From Streptomyces sp. NBC_01341 (GTDB taxonomy: Bacteria > Actinomycetota > Actinomycetes > Streptomycetales > Streptomycetaceae): a DNA stretch of 64,000 nt. Both the position numbers and the translations under genes were made by a program. Shown piece after piece: positions 1 through 8,466 of the stretch. Under the pieces are notes generated by a model. The model saw only the letters and a program-made list of their open reading frames with translations, was not told the DNA's origin and ran no database searches. Position 1 is the first letter of the stretch; each line of letters begins with the position of its first letter. The stretch covers positions 2,356,001-2,420,000 of the forward strand of contig NZ_CP108364.1 in NCBI RefSeq assembly GCF_035946055.1, read 5' to 3'.

Positions 1-880
1 CCGCGTCACACTGCTCTGCCTCCTCGCGCTGACGGTGCTCGGATCACTCTGGATCCTGTATCAGCGCGCCCAGCTGACCGACCTGCTCGACGCGGCCGGA
101 TGGCCCGGAAAGACCCCACAACAGCCGGTCGTGGGCCAGGGCTACAGCAGACTCACCACGCTCCTCGGACTGCTGCCGGGCATCCTCGCCGTCTTCTTCG
201 GCGCCCCGCTGATCGCGGCCGACCAGGAACAGGGCACCGCCCAGCTCGTCACCACCCAGTCCGTGACGCGCCGCCGCTGGCTCGTCGCGAAGCTCGGCTG
301 GTGCTTCCTGGCCGTCCTGGTGGCCTCCGTGACCCTTTCCGCGATCTTCACCTGGTGGTGGCGGCCCCACCGCTCGGTCCTCGGCGACAGCTGGTACGAC
401 GCCTCGGTCTTCGACACCACGGGCCCGGTCCTCCCGGCACTCGCCCTGTTCCTCACCGCGGCGGGTGTCACCATCGGCGTCCTGCTGCGCCGGGTCCTCG
501 CCTCCATGGTCGCGACCTTCGTCTTCTGCGTCGCCGCGAAGGTGGCGTGGAGCGTGCTGCGTGACCACCTGGCCGCCTCGCGCACCCTCACGTACCCGCT
601 GAACGGCGCACCCCCCGCGCGTCTCGACGGCGCGTACGAACTGGACAGCTGGATCGGCAGCGCCGACGGCCATCTGTACGGATGGGGCTCGTGCGCGAAG
701 GCGACCGAGAAGGCCGCGGACGCATGCATCTCCGAGAAGGGCATCGTCAACAACGTCGTCCAGTACCTCGGATACGACCAGATGTCCGCCATGCAGTGGA
801 CCGGCGCGGGCATCCTGCTCGCCGCGACAGCCGCCCTGGTGGCGTTCGTCCTGTGGCGCGGTTCCAGGCGGCCCTTCTAG
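1..880 (+). CDS. ABC-2 type transporter permease (5' end outside window)
   Basis: This is the C-terminal part of an integral membrane permease. The open frame runs in from the left edge, so the true start is not visible; the GTG at 35 is probably internal. The protein alternates hydrophobic spans with short loops. It holds the segment GAPLIAADQEQGTAQL followed by a basic stretch, which is typical of Streptomyces ABC-2 permeases working with a separate ATPase. A long extracellular-looking loop lies before the last span, which ends in RGSRRPF. A small GntR regulator follows 55 bases downstream on the same strand, an arrangement common for regulator-ABC units. The substrate cannot be told from sequence. 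The ATPase partner would be upstream, outside the window. Confidence 0.75.
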   Translation, partial: RVTLLCLLALTVLGSLWILYQRAQLTDLLDAAGWPGKTPQQPVVGQGYSRLTTLLGLLPGILAVFFGAPLIAADQEQGTAQLVTTQSVTRRRWLVAKLGWCFLAVLVASVTLSAIFTWWWRPHRSVLGDSWYDASVFDTTGPVLPALALFLTAAGVTIGVLLRRVLASMVATFVFCVAAKVAWSVLRDHLAASRTLTYPLNGAPPARLDGAYELDSWIGSADGHLYGWGSCAKATEKAADACISEKGIVNNVVQYLGYDQMSAMQWTGAGILLAATAALVAFVLWRGSRRPF

Positions 881-935
881 GCCGCCGATTCATCCTCTAC
901 GTAAAGTATCGCTATCAGAGCGGAAGGTGATGCCC

Positions 936-1331
936 GTGGTCGTGTTCCGCGTCGACCGGCGCAGCGGTGTGGCGACATATCTCCAGATAGTCCGTCAGGT
1001 CGAACAGGCCCTTCGTATGGGCGCGTTGGAGGAGGGCGACCGGCTGCCCACGGCCGCACAGGTCGCTGCCACCACCAAGGTCAACCCGAACACCACGCTC
1101 AAGGCCTACCGGGAACTGGAGCGTGCCGGGCTGGCGGAGGTACGCCAGGGGGCGGGCACCTTCATCACGCGCAGCCTCAGCGGGCCGGATTCCGGACCGG
1201 AGTGGCCCCTGCGGACCAAGCTGGACGAGTGGCTGCACCTGGCGCGCGAGGAGGGGCTCGGCGACGAGGAGGTCCGGGCGCTGTTCCAGTCGTCCTTCGA
1301 AACCGTCTACCCCTCCGGACCGGAGAACTGA
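936..1331 (+). CDS. GntR family (YtrA-like) transcriptional regulator
   Basis: A short regulator of about 131 residues with an N-terminal winged helix-turn-helix: a VDRRSGVATYLQIVRQVEQAL start, then GDRLPTAAQVAATTKVNPNT and the recognition-helix segment LKAYRELERAGL. The small C-terminal part is too short for a FadR or HutC effector domain, which fits the YtrA subgroup that usually controls neighbouring ABC transporter genes. Three starts are possible (GTG 927, ATG 930, GTG 936). A GGAAGG motif at 922-927 sits best before GTG 936. It follows the ABC permease on the same strand and probably regulates that unit. Whether it is co-transcribed or has its own promoter in the AT-richer 895-920 stretch is uncertain. 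Confidence 0.8.
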   Translation: MVVFRVDRRSGVATYLQIVRQVEQALRMGALEEGDRLPTAAQVAATTKVNPNTTLKAYRELERAGLAEVRQGAGTFITRSLSGPDSGPEWPLRTKLDEWLHLAREEGLGDEEVRALFQSSFETVYPSGPEN

Positions 1332-1363
1332 ACCGCACTCCCGCGAGCGCGCGCGTCGCCAAG

Positions 1364-1394
1364 TAGGCAGATATGGACAGCTTTCCGCCATAAT
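1364..1394 (+). promoter_or_regulatory. possible promoter for the terpene synthase gene
   Basis: A CATAAT -10-like hexamer at 1389-1394 lies 19 bases after TAGGCA at 1364-1369, in the 182-base gap before the terpene synthase gene. The match is partial, so this is only a candidate. Confidence 0.25.
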
Positions 1395-1465
1395 CATGCG
1401 GCCCCGGCGGCCTACGCCTTCCCCCAGGCACCCCCAAAGGGTTCACTGTCGGTGACTCGAGGTGA

Positions 1466-2521
<1,056 letters not shown>

Positions 2522-2692
2522 CCGGCGGACCGGGCGACGGGCCGCCGCGTACCGGCGGCCGACGCGGACGAGGTCCTGGTCGGGCTCCGCCGCGCACAGT
2601 GTCAAGATCGTGGTGGTGGGCACGAAGGGCCGGCCCACCCTCACCACCGACGGCCTGGTCCGCATCGAGAGCGGCCCCGCCGCCGCCGCGCC

Positions 2693-2712
2693 GGACCGGC
2701 CACCGCCGGTCC
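2693..2712 (-). terminator. hairpin terminator of the EF-hand gene
   Basis: GGACCGGC and GCCGGTCC form a perfect 8-bp stem around a CACC loop, 8 bases beyond the stop of the minus-strand EF-hand gene. No U tract follows, which is usual in Streptomyces. Confidence 0.55.
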
Positions 2713-2719
2713 CGTGCGG

Positions 2720-2935
2720 TCAGGCCTTGTTCTGCGAGGCCCAGAACTCGTCGAACGTGAGCTCGCCGTCACCGTTGGTGTCGTGCGCGTTTATGACGGC
2801 CTGGGCCACGGTCTCGGTGACGTAGGGGTCGCCGAGCTGCGCCATCGCGCTCTTGTACTCGGCGGCCGTGATGCTGCCGTCGCTGTTCTGGTCGAAGCGC
2901 TCGAATGCCTTGCGTGCCGACTCGATGTCCGCCAC
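2720..2935 (-). CDS. small EF-hand calcium-binding protein
   Basis: A 71-residue cytosolic protein made of two EF-hands. Loop 1 is DQNSDGSITAAE (residues 15-26) and loop 2 is DTNGDGELTFDE (52-63). Both keep acidic or polar residues at positions 1, 3 and 5, Gly at 6 and Glu at 12, so both should bind Ca2+. No signal peptide or membrane segment is present. It resembles the calcium-binding Cab proteins of Streptomyces, some linked to spore germination and aerial growth, but I cannot assign a specific one. It stands alone, pointing away from the terpene synthase gene. Confidence 0.88.
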   Translation of the reverse strand: MADIESARKAFERFDQNSDGSITAAEYKSAMAQLGDPYVTETVAQAVINAHDTNGDGELTFDEFWASQNKA

Positions 2936-3037
2936 TGTTCCGCCCCTTCGTTAAGCGTTGCTGACGGAGGTCAGATTATCCGGCGGCACGGGCGGGCGAT
3001 CCGGGGGGCGACCGACGGGCGGGCCCCGCGGCGGCTG

Positions 3038-4210
3038 TCAGCGGAAGACCCCGGTGTGGCCGAGCGAGTAGCGGCCGGGCTGGGGATAGACGGCCAGGCC
3101 GTGCGGCCCGCTGCCGACCGGGATCCTGGCCAGCTCCTTCCCGTTCCGGGTGTCGATGGCGTACACCTCGGCGTTGTAGCGGCCGGAGAGCCAGAGCACC
3201 TTGCCGTCGGCCGAGACGCCGCCCATGTCGGGGCTTCCGCCACCGGGCAGGTGCCACTTCTTCGTGAGCCGGTCCGCCGCGAAGTCGAAGACCGACACGG
3301 AGCCCTCGCCCCGGTTGGTGATGTACATCTCCCGGGAGTCCCGGCTGACGTAGAGCCCGTGGGCCCCCTTGCCCGTCGGCAGCAGCTTCGGCGCGGTGAA
3401 GGCCTTGCCGTCGAGGACCCACACGCCGTGCGACATCATGTCGGCGATGTAGAAGGTGCTGCCGTCCGGGGAGAGCTTCACGTCCTGCGGCATCGCACCC
3501 TGCTGGGGCAGCTTCTGCTGGCCGACGACCTTCATCTTCTCCGTGTCGACCTTGAGGAGGTCGCCGGAGAACTCGCAGGAGACGATGAAGTACCGCCCGT
3601 CCGCCGAGAAGTCCGCGTGGTTGACGCCCGCGCAGTCGACCGGCAGCGTCTTGGCGGTCTTCATCGTGTGCGGGTCGCGGAAGACCAGTTCGCGGTCCAT
3701 GGACGCCATGACCACGGCGTACTTGCCGTTGGGCGTGAAGTAGAGGTTGTACGGGTCCGATACGTCGAGCGTCCGGCCGGTCCTCCCGGTCGCGGGGTCG
3801 ATGGCGGTGAGGCTGTCGCCCAGGTCGTTGTTCACCCAGAGCGTCTTCAGGTCCCAGGAGGGCACGACGTGCTGGGGCTGGTTGCCGACGGGGATCGTCT
3901 CGATCACCTTGTACGTCGCCGGGTCGATCACCGAGACCGTGTTGGAGTTGGTGTTGGGCACGTACACCCGGGACGGGAAGTCCTTGACGGCCGCGGCCAG
4001 CTTCCCGGGCCGGTCCGCCGCGTAGATGTCCGCGGGGTCGAGTACCGGCGGCATCCCGGGCAACCCCGGAGGTGCCGCGGCCCTGTCGGGCGGCGCGGCG
4101 GCCTCGGTGCGCGGGGCGGCGGACCGGGCGTGGTCGGAGGGGGCGGCGCAGGCGGCGAGAGCGGCGACCAGCAGGGTCGCGGCGGCGGTGGTGCGCGGGG
4201 AGGGAGGCAT
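3038..4210 (-). CDS. YVTN/NHL-type beta-propeller lipoprotein
   Basis: A 390-residue exported protein. The N-terminus is a lipoprotein signal peptide ending AALAAC (Cys21). After an Ala/Pro-rich spacer the protein consists of repeated blades with motifs such as VYVPNTNSNTVSVIDPAT, TLWVNNDLGDSLTAIDPATG, MYITNRGEGSVSVFD and LWLSGRYNAEVYAIDT. This is the YVTN beta-propeller pattern, also found in surface-layer proteins and the d1-haem domain. No CxxCH haem motif is visible, so it is probably a protein- or ligand-binding scaffold on the outer face of the membrane. Its ATG overlaps the TGA of the upstream deacetylase gene by one base (TGATG), so the two are translationally coupled and probably act together. 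Confidence 0.85.
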   Translation of the reverse strand: MPPSPRTTAAATLLVAALAACAAPSDHARSAAPRTEAAAPPDRAAAPPGLPGMPPVLDPADIYAADRPGKLAAAVKDFPSRVYVPNTNSNTVSVIDPATYKVIETIPVGNQPQHVVPSWDLKTLWVNNDLGDSLTAIDPATGRTGRTLDVSDPYNLYFTPNGKYAVVMASMDRELVFRDPHTMKTAKTLPVDCAGVNHADFSADGRYFIVSCEFSGDLLKVDTEKMKVVGQQKLPQQGAMPQDVKLSPDGSTFYIADMMSHGVWVLDGKAFTAPKLLPTGKGAHGLYVSRDSREMYITNRGEGSVSVFDFAADRLTKKWHLPGGGSPDMGGVSADGKVLWLSGRYNAEVYAIDTRNGKELARIPVGSGPHGLAVYPQPGRYSLGHTGVFR

Positions 4211-5013
4211 CAGGTCAACAGCTCCGTGGTGGTCACCGCGCGCAGTTGGCGCCGGTCGATTTCGGTGAGGAGGAGGGGCAGGGCGGCGATGGTGTCGCGA
4301 TAGCCGAAGTGCAGGCTCACCACGGAACCGTTGCGGAGTTCGCCGGCGACCTTGCGGGTGACCGCCGGGACTCCGGGCGAGGTGAAGTCGAGGGAGTCCA
4401 CGTCGTAGGACAGGACGTGCGGGTATCCGGCCCGGCGGGCGAGGTCCTGGACCAGGGGGGTCGCGAACCGGGCGCGCGAGGGCCTGAACCAGGTGCCGAT
4501 GGAACCGGTGAGCCTGCGCAGACGCTGCGCGCAGCCGGTGATCTCGGCGAAGGCCCTGGTCTCGTCCATCGCGTTGATGTCGAGGTGGCCCTGGGTGTGG
4601 TTGCCGAGGTCGTGGCCGCCGTCGAGGATCCGCCGCGCCATGCCGGGGTGCTCGTCGAGCCAGCTGCCGACGGCCAGGACGGTGACCCGGGCCCCGGCCC
4701 GCTCGGCCTCGGCGAGGACGGCGCGGGCGAGGACGGGGTCGCCCTGGCCGTGGAAGGTCAGGGCGACGCGGGGGCGGCTGCGGGGACCGTGGGCGATCTG
4801 GACCGGCTGCGCGGGGAACCGGCGCGGGGCGGCGGCAGGGCGCGCGGCGCCGTGGGCCTTGCGGGCGGGGCGGGCGCGGTGCTCGTCGGCGGTGGCGGCC
4901 GGCCGTGCGGGGGTGTCCCGCGCACAGCCCGCGGCGGCGGTACCCGTCAGGAGTGTCCCGGCTGCGGCGCGCAGCGCGTCACGGCGGGGCACCGGTGTCC
5001 TGCGACCGTCCAT
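4210..5013 (-). CDS. exported polysaccharide-deacetylase-fold protein with altered NodB motif 1
   Basis: The start was placed at ATG 5013 because GAGGTGG lies just upstream. This gives 267 residues beginning with a twin-Arg stretch (RR at 10-11) and a lipobox ending AAAGC (Cys30), so it is probably a Tat-exported lipoprotein. A NodB fold follows. Motif 2 is intact (HTQGH, residues 139-143), motif 3 is represented by WFRPSR, motif 4 by DVDSLDF and motif 5 by VSLHFG. Motif 1, normally TFDDGP with the catalytic base and a metal ligand, reads TFHGQGDP (86-93). The enzyme may use a shifted Asp92 or may be a binding protein. It is coupled to the downstream beta-propeller gene, so a shared cell-envelope role is likely. 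Confidence 0.82.
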   Translation of the reverse strand: MDGRRTPVPRRDALRAAAGTLLTGTAAAGCARDTPARPAATADEHRARPARKAHGAARPAAAPRRFPAQPVQIAHGPRSRPRVALTFHGQGDPVLARAVLAEAERAGARVTVLAVGSWLDEHPGMARRILDGGHDLGNHTQGHLDINAMDETRAFAEITGCAQRLRRLTGSIGTWFRPSRARFATPLVQDLARRAGYPHVLSYDVDSLDFTSPGVPAVTRKVAGELRNGSVVSLHFGYRDTIAALPLLLTEIDRRQLRAVTTTELLT

Positions 5014-5235
5014 GGCCGTCCACCTCGCGGGTCGGTTCGGGTGCTGATCTTCCCGAGACACCCACACGTTAAGACGGAACCAGCGGATTGTTCGGCTGGA
5101 CGCTTTCAGGAGGTCATCGATGAATCACCCAGCGGAGGCGATGAAAGTGTAAAGAAAGCCAGGCGAGTGACCCAACACACCTGTGATTCAGAAACGAAAC
5201 ATGCGATTTTAATGCACAATGACCGTTTTGCCGCT
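5014..5235. other. intergenic leader before the deacetylase and the small RNA promoter
   Basis: No gene is seen here. The stretch is less GC-rich than its surroundings, which suits divergent promoters for the minus-strand deacetylase operon and the plus-strand small RNA. I cannot name the deacetylase promoter elements with confidence. Confidence 0.4.
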
Positions 5236-5265
5236 TTGGCTCCCGGGTCGCCCGTCTGCCATAGT
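5236..5265 (+). promoter_or_regulatory. sigma-70-type promoter of the 6C-like RNA
   Basis: TTGGCT at 5236-5241 and CATAGT at 5260-5265 are separated by 18 bases, a good match to the major vegetative promoter. The predicted start near 5270-5272 coincides with the first base of the GGCACG arm of the RNA fold described next. Confidence 0.6.
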
Positions 5266-5269
5266 CGGT

Positions 5270-5390
5270 GGCACGACCTCCTCCGACCCGAGCCAGGTCC
5301 CGCGAGCGGCCGTGGACACACCCCCCATTCCACGGCCCCCTCAGAAGCCCCCGACGTGCCGCACCCCGGCCGCCCCGGGGGTTTCTGTGT
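5270..5390 (+). ncRNA. probable 6C-type small RNA
   Basis: A compact RNA unit of about 120 bases with no open frame of its own. GGCCGTGGA (5308-5316) pairs perfectly with TCCACGGCC (5329-5337) around a 12-base loop containing exactly six cytosines (5321-5326). Two further five-C runs follow (5336-5340, 5348-5352). The 5' end GGCACG (5270-5275) can pair with CGTGCC (5355-5360), closing the fold. CCCCGG (5364-5369) with CCGGGG (5375-5380), followed by GTTTCTGTG, makes an intrinsic terminator. Cytosine-run hairpins followed by a terminator are the hallmark of the actinobacterial 6C RNA family, although here only one loop has six Cs. It converges on the anti-sigma-like gene that ends at 5392. Confidence 0.65.
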
Positions 5391-5391
5391 G

Positions 5392-5988
5392 TCAGCGGTC
5401 GACGGTGCGCATCTCGAACCAGGTGGTCTTCCCGCGCGGCAGGAGGTCCACGCCCCAGCGGTCCGAGAGCTTGTCCACGAGGAAGAGCCCCCGGCCACTC
5501 ACATCCATCTCCCGGACGGGCATCAGACACGGGAGGCCGCGCGACGGGTCACGCACCTCGATCCGGACCCAGCCGCGCCGGCGGAGCATGCGCAACCCGA
5601 AAACCCGCGCACCGGTATGCCGTACCGCGTTGCCCACGAGCTCGGAGACCAGTAGCACACCGTGTTCGACGGCCTGCGGCGGAAGCTGCCACTGGCGCTG
5701 CATCACGCACGACGTGATGCGCCGGGCGGTCGCGGCGGACTCCGGGCGGGAGGGCAGCGCCACCTCGCCGTCCGTCGGATTACCGAACAACTCCAGCGCC
5801 TTGAACGCCTGTTCGTCATCGACGGCAGACGTCCAGCGCGCCGCGGTCGCACTGCTGCGCGGTCGCGGCTGTTCCACACCCTCCAGGCCCGCCATGCCCC
5901 CCATCATGGCCTCACGGAACGCTCTCCGTGACCGTTCCGACGGAATCCCCTTCCCGGAACCAGTCATTCCGGGTTGGTTCTCCGGCAT
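5392..5988 (-). CDS. anti-sigma-factor-like ATP-binding protein (HATPase_c_2)
   Basis: A 198-residue cytosolic protein. About 70 variable N-terminal residues precede a GHKL ATPase domain: the N-box is ELVGNAVRHTG, the G1-like motif is VRDPSRG, and the G2 motif is SGRGLFLVDKLSDRWGV. This is the RsbW/SpoIIAB-like domain of which Streptomyces has dozens. Members bind ATP and may hold a sigma factor or an anti-anti-sigma factor, but the target of this one cannot be told because no sigma factor or STAS protein is adjacent. The first ATG (5988) was used. Internal Met residues at about 7 and 28-29 are alternative starts, so the N-terminus is uncertain. Confidence 0.82.
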   Translation of the reverse strand: MPENQPGMTGSGKGIPSERSRRAFREAMMGGMAGLEGVEQPRPRSSATAARWTSAVDDEQAFKALELFGNPTDGEVALPSRPESAATARRITSCVMQRQWQLPPQAVEHGVLLVSELVGNAVRHTGARVFGLRMLRRRGWVRIEVRDPSRGLPCLMPVREMDVSGRGLFLVDKLSDRWGVDLLPRGKTTWFEMRTVDR

Positions 5989-6074
5989 ATGCCAGAGGCA
6001 CTACGGGCACCTCTGCAGCCACTTCCACCTGCGCGGACACCGGAGAGCGAGGTAATTGCACGGGCGGTCGGAGC

Positions 6075-6105
6075 GCTGGACCTTAAGGCTCTCTTAAGGT
6101 CCAGC
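6075..6105 (-). terminator. 13-bp inverted repeat, probable terminator of the enoyl-CoA hydratase gene
   Basis: GCTGGACCTTAAG (6075-6087) and CTTAAGGTCCAGC (6093-6105) form a perfect 13-bp stem with loop GCTCT. It lies 53 bases past the stop of the hydratase gene and 86 bases upstream of the anti-sigma-like gene. The AT-rich centre and lack of a U tract leave open an operator role instead. Confidence 0.5.
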
Positions 6106-6158
6106 TAATCCGCCCACACGGATGAACGCACGCCACTCTGTACGCAACTGGCGTTCGG

Positions 6159-6926
6159 TCAGAGGAATTTGGCCTTGCCCGGACCTTCCTCCACGAAGCT
6201 GCGCATGCCACGCTCCCGGTCCTCCGTGGCGAACAGACCGGCGAACCAGTTCCGCTCGATCGTGAGGCCGGTGTCGATGTCCGTCTCCAGCCCCGCGTCC
6301 ACGGACTCCTTCGCGGCCCGAAGCGCCAGCGCGGGCCCCTGGGCGAGCCTGGAGGCCCAGGCCCTGGCCTGCTCGTAGACCTCGGCAGCGGGCACCACCC
6401 GGTCCACCAGGCCGATCGCCAGGGCCTCCTCGGCCTTGACCTGACGGCCCGTGAAGATCAGGTCCTTGGCCCGCGAGGGCCCCACCAGCCGGGCCAGGCG
6501 CTGGGTGCCGCCGGCGCCGGGGATCAGCCCGAGCAGGATCTCCGGCTGGCCGAGCTTGGCGTTGTCCGCGGCGATCCTGAAGTCGGCGCAGAGCGCCAGC
6601 TCGCAGCCGCCGCCCAGGGCGTAGCCGGTGACCGCCGCGACGACGGGCTTGGGGATGCGCGCCACGGCGGTGAAGGACTCCTGGAGTGCCCTGGACCGCA
6701 CGACCATGGCCGTGTGGTCCATCGCCTGCATCTCCTTGATGTCCGCTCCGGCCGCGAACACCTTCTCGCCGCCGTAGAGGATGACGGCCCGCACGTCGTC
6801 GCGTCGGGTCGCCTCCTCCGCGAGCTCGCGGAGCCGGTCCTGGACGGCGACGTCCAGGGCGTTCATCGGCGGGCGGTCCAGCCGGATCGTGCCGACGTTG
6901 TCGCTCACTTCAAGGGTTACGGTCAT
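6159..6926 (-). CDS. enoyl-CoA hydratase/isomerase family protein
   Basis: A 255-residue crotonase-fold enzyme, the normal family length. The oxyanion-hole segments are visible: FAAGADIKEM, and YALGGGCELALCADFRIA followed by LGQPEILLGLIPGAGGTQRL. The two catalytic glutamates of true hydratases are both present, in GGCEL and in QPEI, so hydration of trans-2-enoyl-CoA in fatty acid or amino acid breakdown is likely. The N-terminal PPMNALD motif is the usual CoA-binding start. The gene stands between terminator hairpins at both ends and seems monocistronic. No dehydrogenase or thiolase is adjacent, so its exact substrate is open. Confidence 0.9.
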   Translation of the reverse strand: MTVTLEVSDNVGTIRLDRPPMNALDVAVQDRLRELAEEATRRDDVRAVILYGGEKVFAAGADIKEMQAMDHTAMVVRSRALQESFTAVARIPKPVVAAVTGYALGGGCELALCADFRIAADNAKLGQPEILLGLIPGAGGTQRLARLVGPSRAKDLIFTGRQVKAEEALAIGLVDRVVPAAEVYEQARAWASRLAQGPALALRAAKESVDAGLETDIDTGLTIERNWFAGLFATEDRERGMRSFVEEGPGKAKFL

Positions 6927-6955
6927 GGGAAGCAGGTTAACCGCCGCTAACGCGC

Positions 6956-6992
6956 GCGGGCCCGGTGCTGTTGGTCACAGCACCGGGCCCGC
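6956..6992 (-). terminator. 16-bp hairpin terminator after the first L,D-transpeptidase
   Basis: GCGGGCCCGGTGCTGT and ACAGCACCGGGCCCGC form a perfect 16-bp stem with a 5-base loop. It starts 22 bases beyond the stop of the minus-strand L,D-transpeptidase gene and before the hydratase gene start. Confidence 0.75.
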
Positions 6993-7014
6993 TCCGCATC
7001 CGTGGCGCGGGGAC

Positions 7015-8262
7015 CTACTCGGTCCACTCCGCCCAGTCCATGTTCCAGCCGTTGAGGCCGTTGTCCGGCTGGATCACCTTGTCCTTGGAGTTCTTCACGA
7101 TCACGACGTCGCCGATCAGCGAGTGGTCGAAGAGCCACGCGGCGGGGGTCTTGCTGTCCCACGCGCCGCGCACGTCCCGGAGCCCGACGCAGCCGTGACT
7201 GGTGTTGGTCGAGCCGAAGATGCCCGACGCACCCCAGTAGTTGCCGTGGATGAAGGTGCCCGAGGTCGACAGACGCATCGCGTGCGGGACGTCCTTGATG
7301 TCGTACTCACCGCCGAAGCCGACGGTGTCGCCGTTCATCCGGGTCACCTTGAGCTTCTCGCTGATGACCATCTGGCCGTTGTACGTGGTCGTCGCCGGGG
7401 CCCCCGCGGAGATCGGGATGTCCTTGATCTGCTTGCCGTCCCGGACCACCTTCATCCGGTGCGAGCGCGCGTCGACCGTGGAGACCTGACTGCGGCCGAT
7501 GGTGAACTTCACGGTCTTGGCCTGCTTGCCGTAGACCCCGGGCCGGCCCTCGACACCGTCGAGGTCGAGGCGCACGGTCACCTTCGTGCCCGCCGCCCAG
7601 TACTTCTCGGGGCGGAAGTCGAGACGGTCGTTGCCGAACCAGTGCGGTTCGACCGCCACGGCCGGCTCCGCCGTCACGGTGACGGCCTTCTCGACGGCCT
7701 CGGGGGCGGTGATGCCCCGGGTGAAGTGGATCGACACCGGCATCCCGACCCCGACGGTCGAGCCGTCCTCGGGGGTGTACTGCCCGATGAAGGTGTTCTG
7801 CGGGACCAGCGTCGTGAAGGTGGTGTCCTTCGCCGACTGGCGGCCCTTGGCGTCCTTGGCGACCGCGTGCACCGTGTACTTGGTGGCGGCGGCCAGATGG
7901 CGGTCGGGGGCCCAGCTCAGGCCGTCCGCCGCGATCCTGCCCGCGACCTCCTTGCCCTTGGGGTCGGCCACCTTCACCGTGCTCAGCTTGCCCTGTGCGG
8001 CCGAGACCTTCAGCACCCCGCTGGTCGCGACGTCGTCGGCGCCGTCCTTGGGTGCGATGGTCACCACCGCCTGCGAGGCGCTGGTGTCGTCCACCGCGGC
8101 GCCCGCTCCCTTGCCGTCGGTCGCGCCGGTGCTCCCGTTCCCACCGCACGCGGTCACCAGCAGCAGCGCGCCCAGTACCAGCGGGAGGAGTCCGGAGGCC
8201 CTGCGCCCACGCCGTTCCCCGCCCGCGCCGGATCCCGCCCCCGATATCGGCTGCCCGTTCAT
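7015..8262 (-). CDS. L,D-transpeptidase lipoprotein (Ig-like plus YkuD domain), copy 1
   Basis: About 415 residues from ATG 8262, chosen over the upstream GTG because GGGGAG lies before it. A lipoprotein signal ends VTACGG. Two immunoglobulin-like domains follow, including a region with the pattern of the mycobacterial LdtMt2 family, then the YkuD catalytic domain. The active site reads HGNYWGASGIFGSTN followed by TSHGCVGLRD, with the invariant His and Cys. Such enzymes make 3-3 peptidoglycan cross-links outside the membrane or attach proteins to peptidoglycan. A closely similar gene lies directly upstream in the same orientation (8467-9687), so this is a tandem duplication. The 204-base gap suggests separate promoters. 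Confidence 0.93.
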   Translation of the reverse strand: MNGQPISGAGSGAGGERRGRRASGLLPLVLGALLLVTACGGNGSTGATDGKGAGAAVDDTSASQAVVTIAPKDGADDVATSGVLKVSAAQGKLSTVKVADPKGKEVAGRIAADGLSWAPDRHLAAATKYTVHAVAKDAKGRQSAKDTTFTTLVPQNTFIGQYTPEDGSTVGVGMPVSIHFTRGITAPEAVEKAVTVTAEPAVAVEPHWFGNDRLDFRPEKYWAAGTKVTVRLDLDGVEGRPGVYGKQAKTVKFTIGRSQVSTVDARSHRMKVVRDGKQIKDIPISAGAPATTTYNGQMVISEKLKVTRMNGDTVGFGGEYDIKDVPHAMRLSTSGTFIHGNYWGASGIFGSTNTSHGCVGLRDVRGAWDSKTPAAWLFDHSLIGDVVIVKNSKDKVIQPDNGLNGWNMDWAEWTE

Positions 8263-8466
8263 TGTGGTCGTCTCCCCTCGCACGGCCCTGGCCCCGCCAT
8301 GGCCCGCACCCCCGCGCGCTGTACATGCGCGCCAGCGCTAGATAATCACACCGCGCGTCGGGAGAAGTTCCCTGGAACGTCACCGTTCAGTCCCAAGTCG
8401 GCCTGCGGCGGTGCCCGGTGGTCCCGGAGAGCCTTTCCCCGGGACCTTCGCAGGTCGGGACCGGGG

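Noticed and set aside
2581..2690. Short plus-strand peptide VKIVVVGTKGRPTLTTDGLV before the EF-hand gene
   Set aside because: It has no ribosome binding site, runs into antisense of the EF-hand gene, and matches no family.
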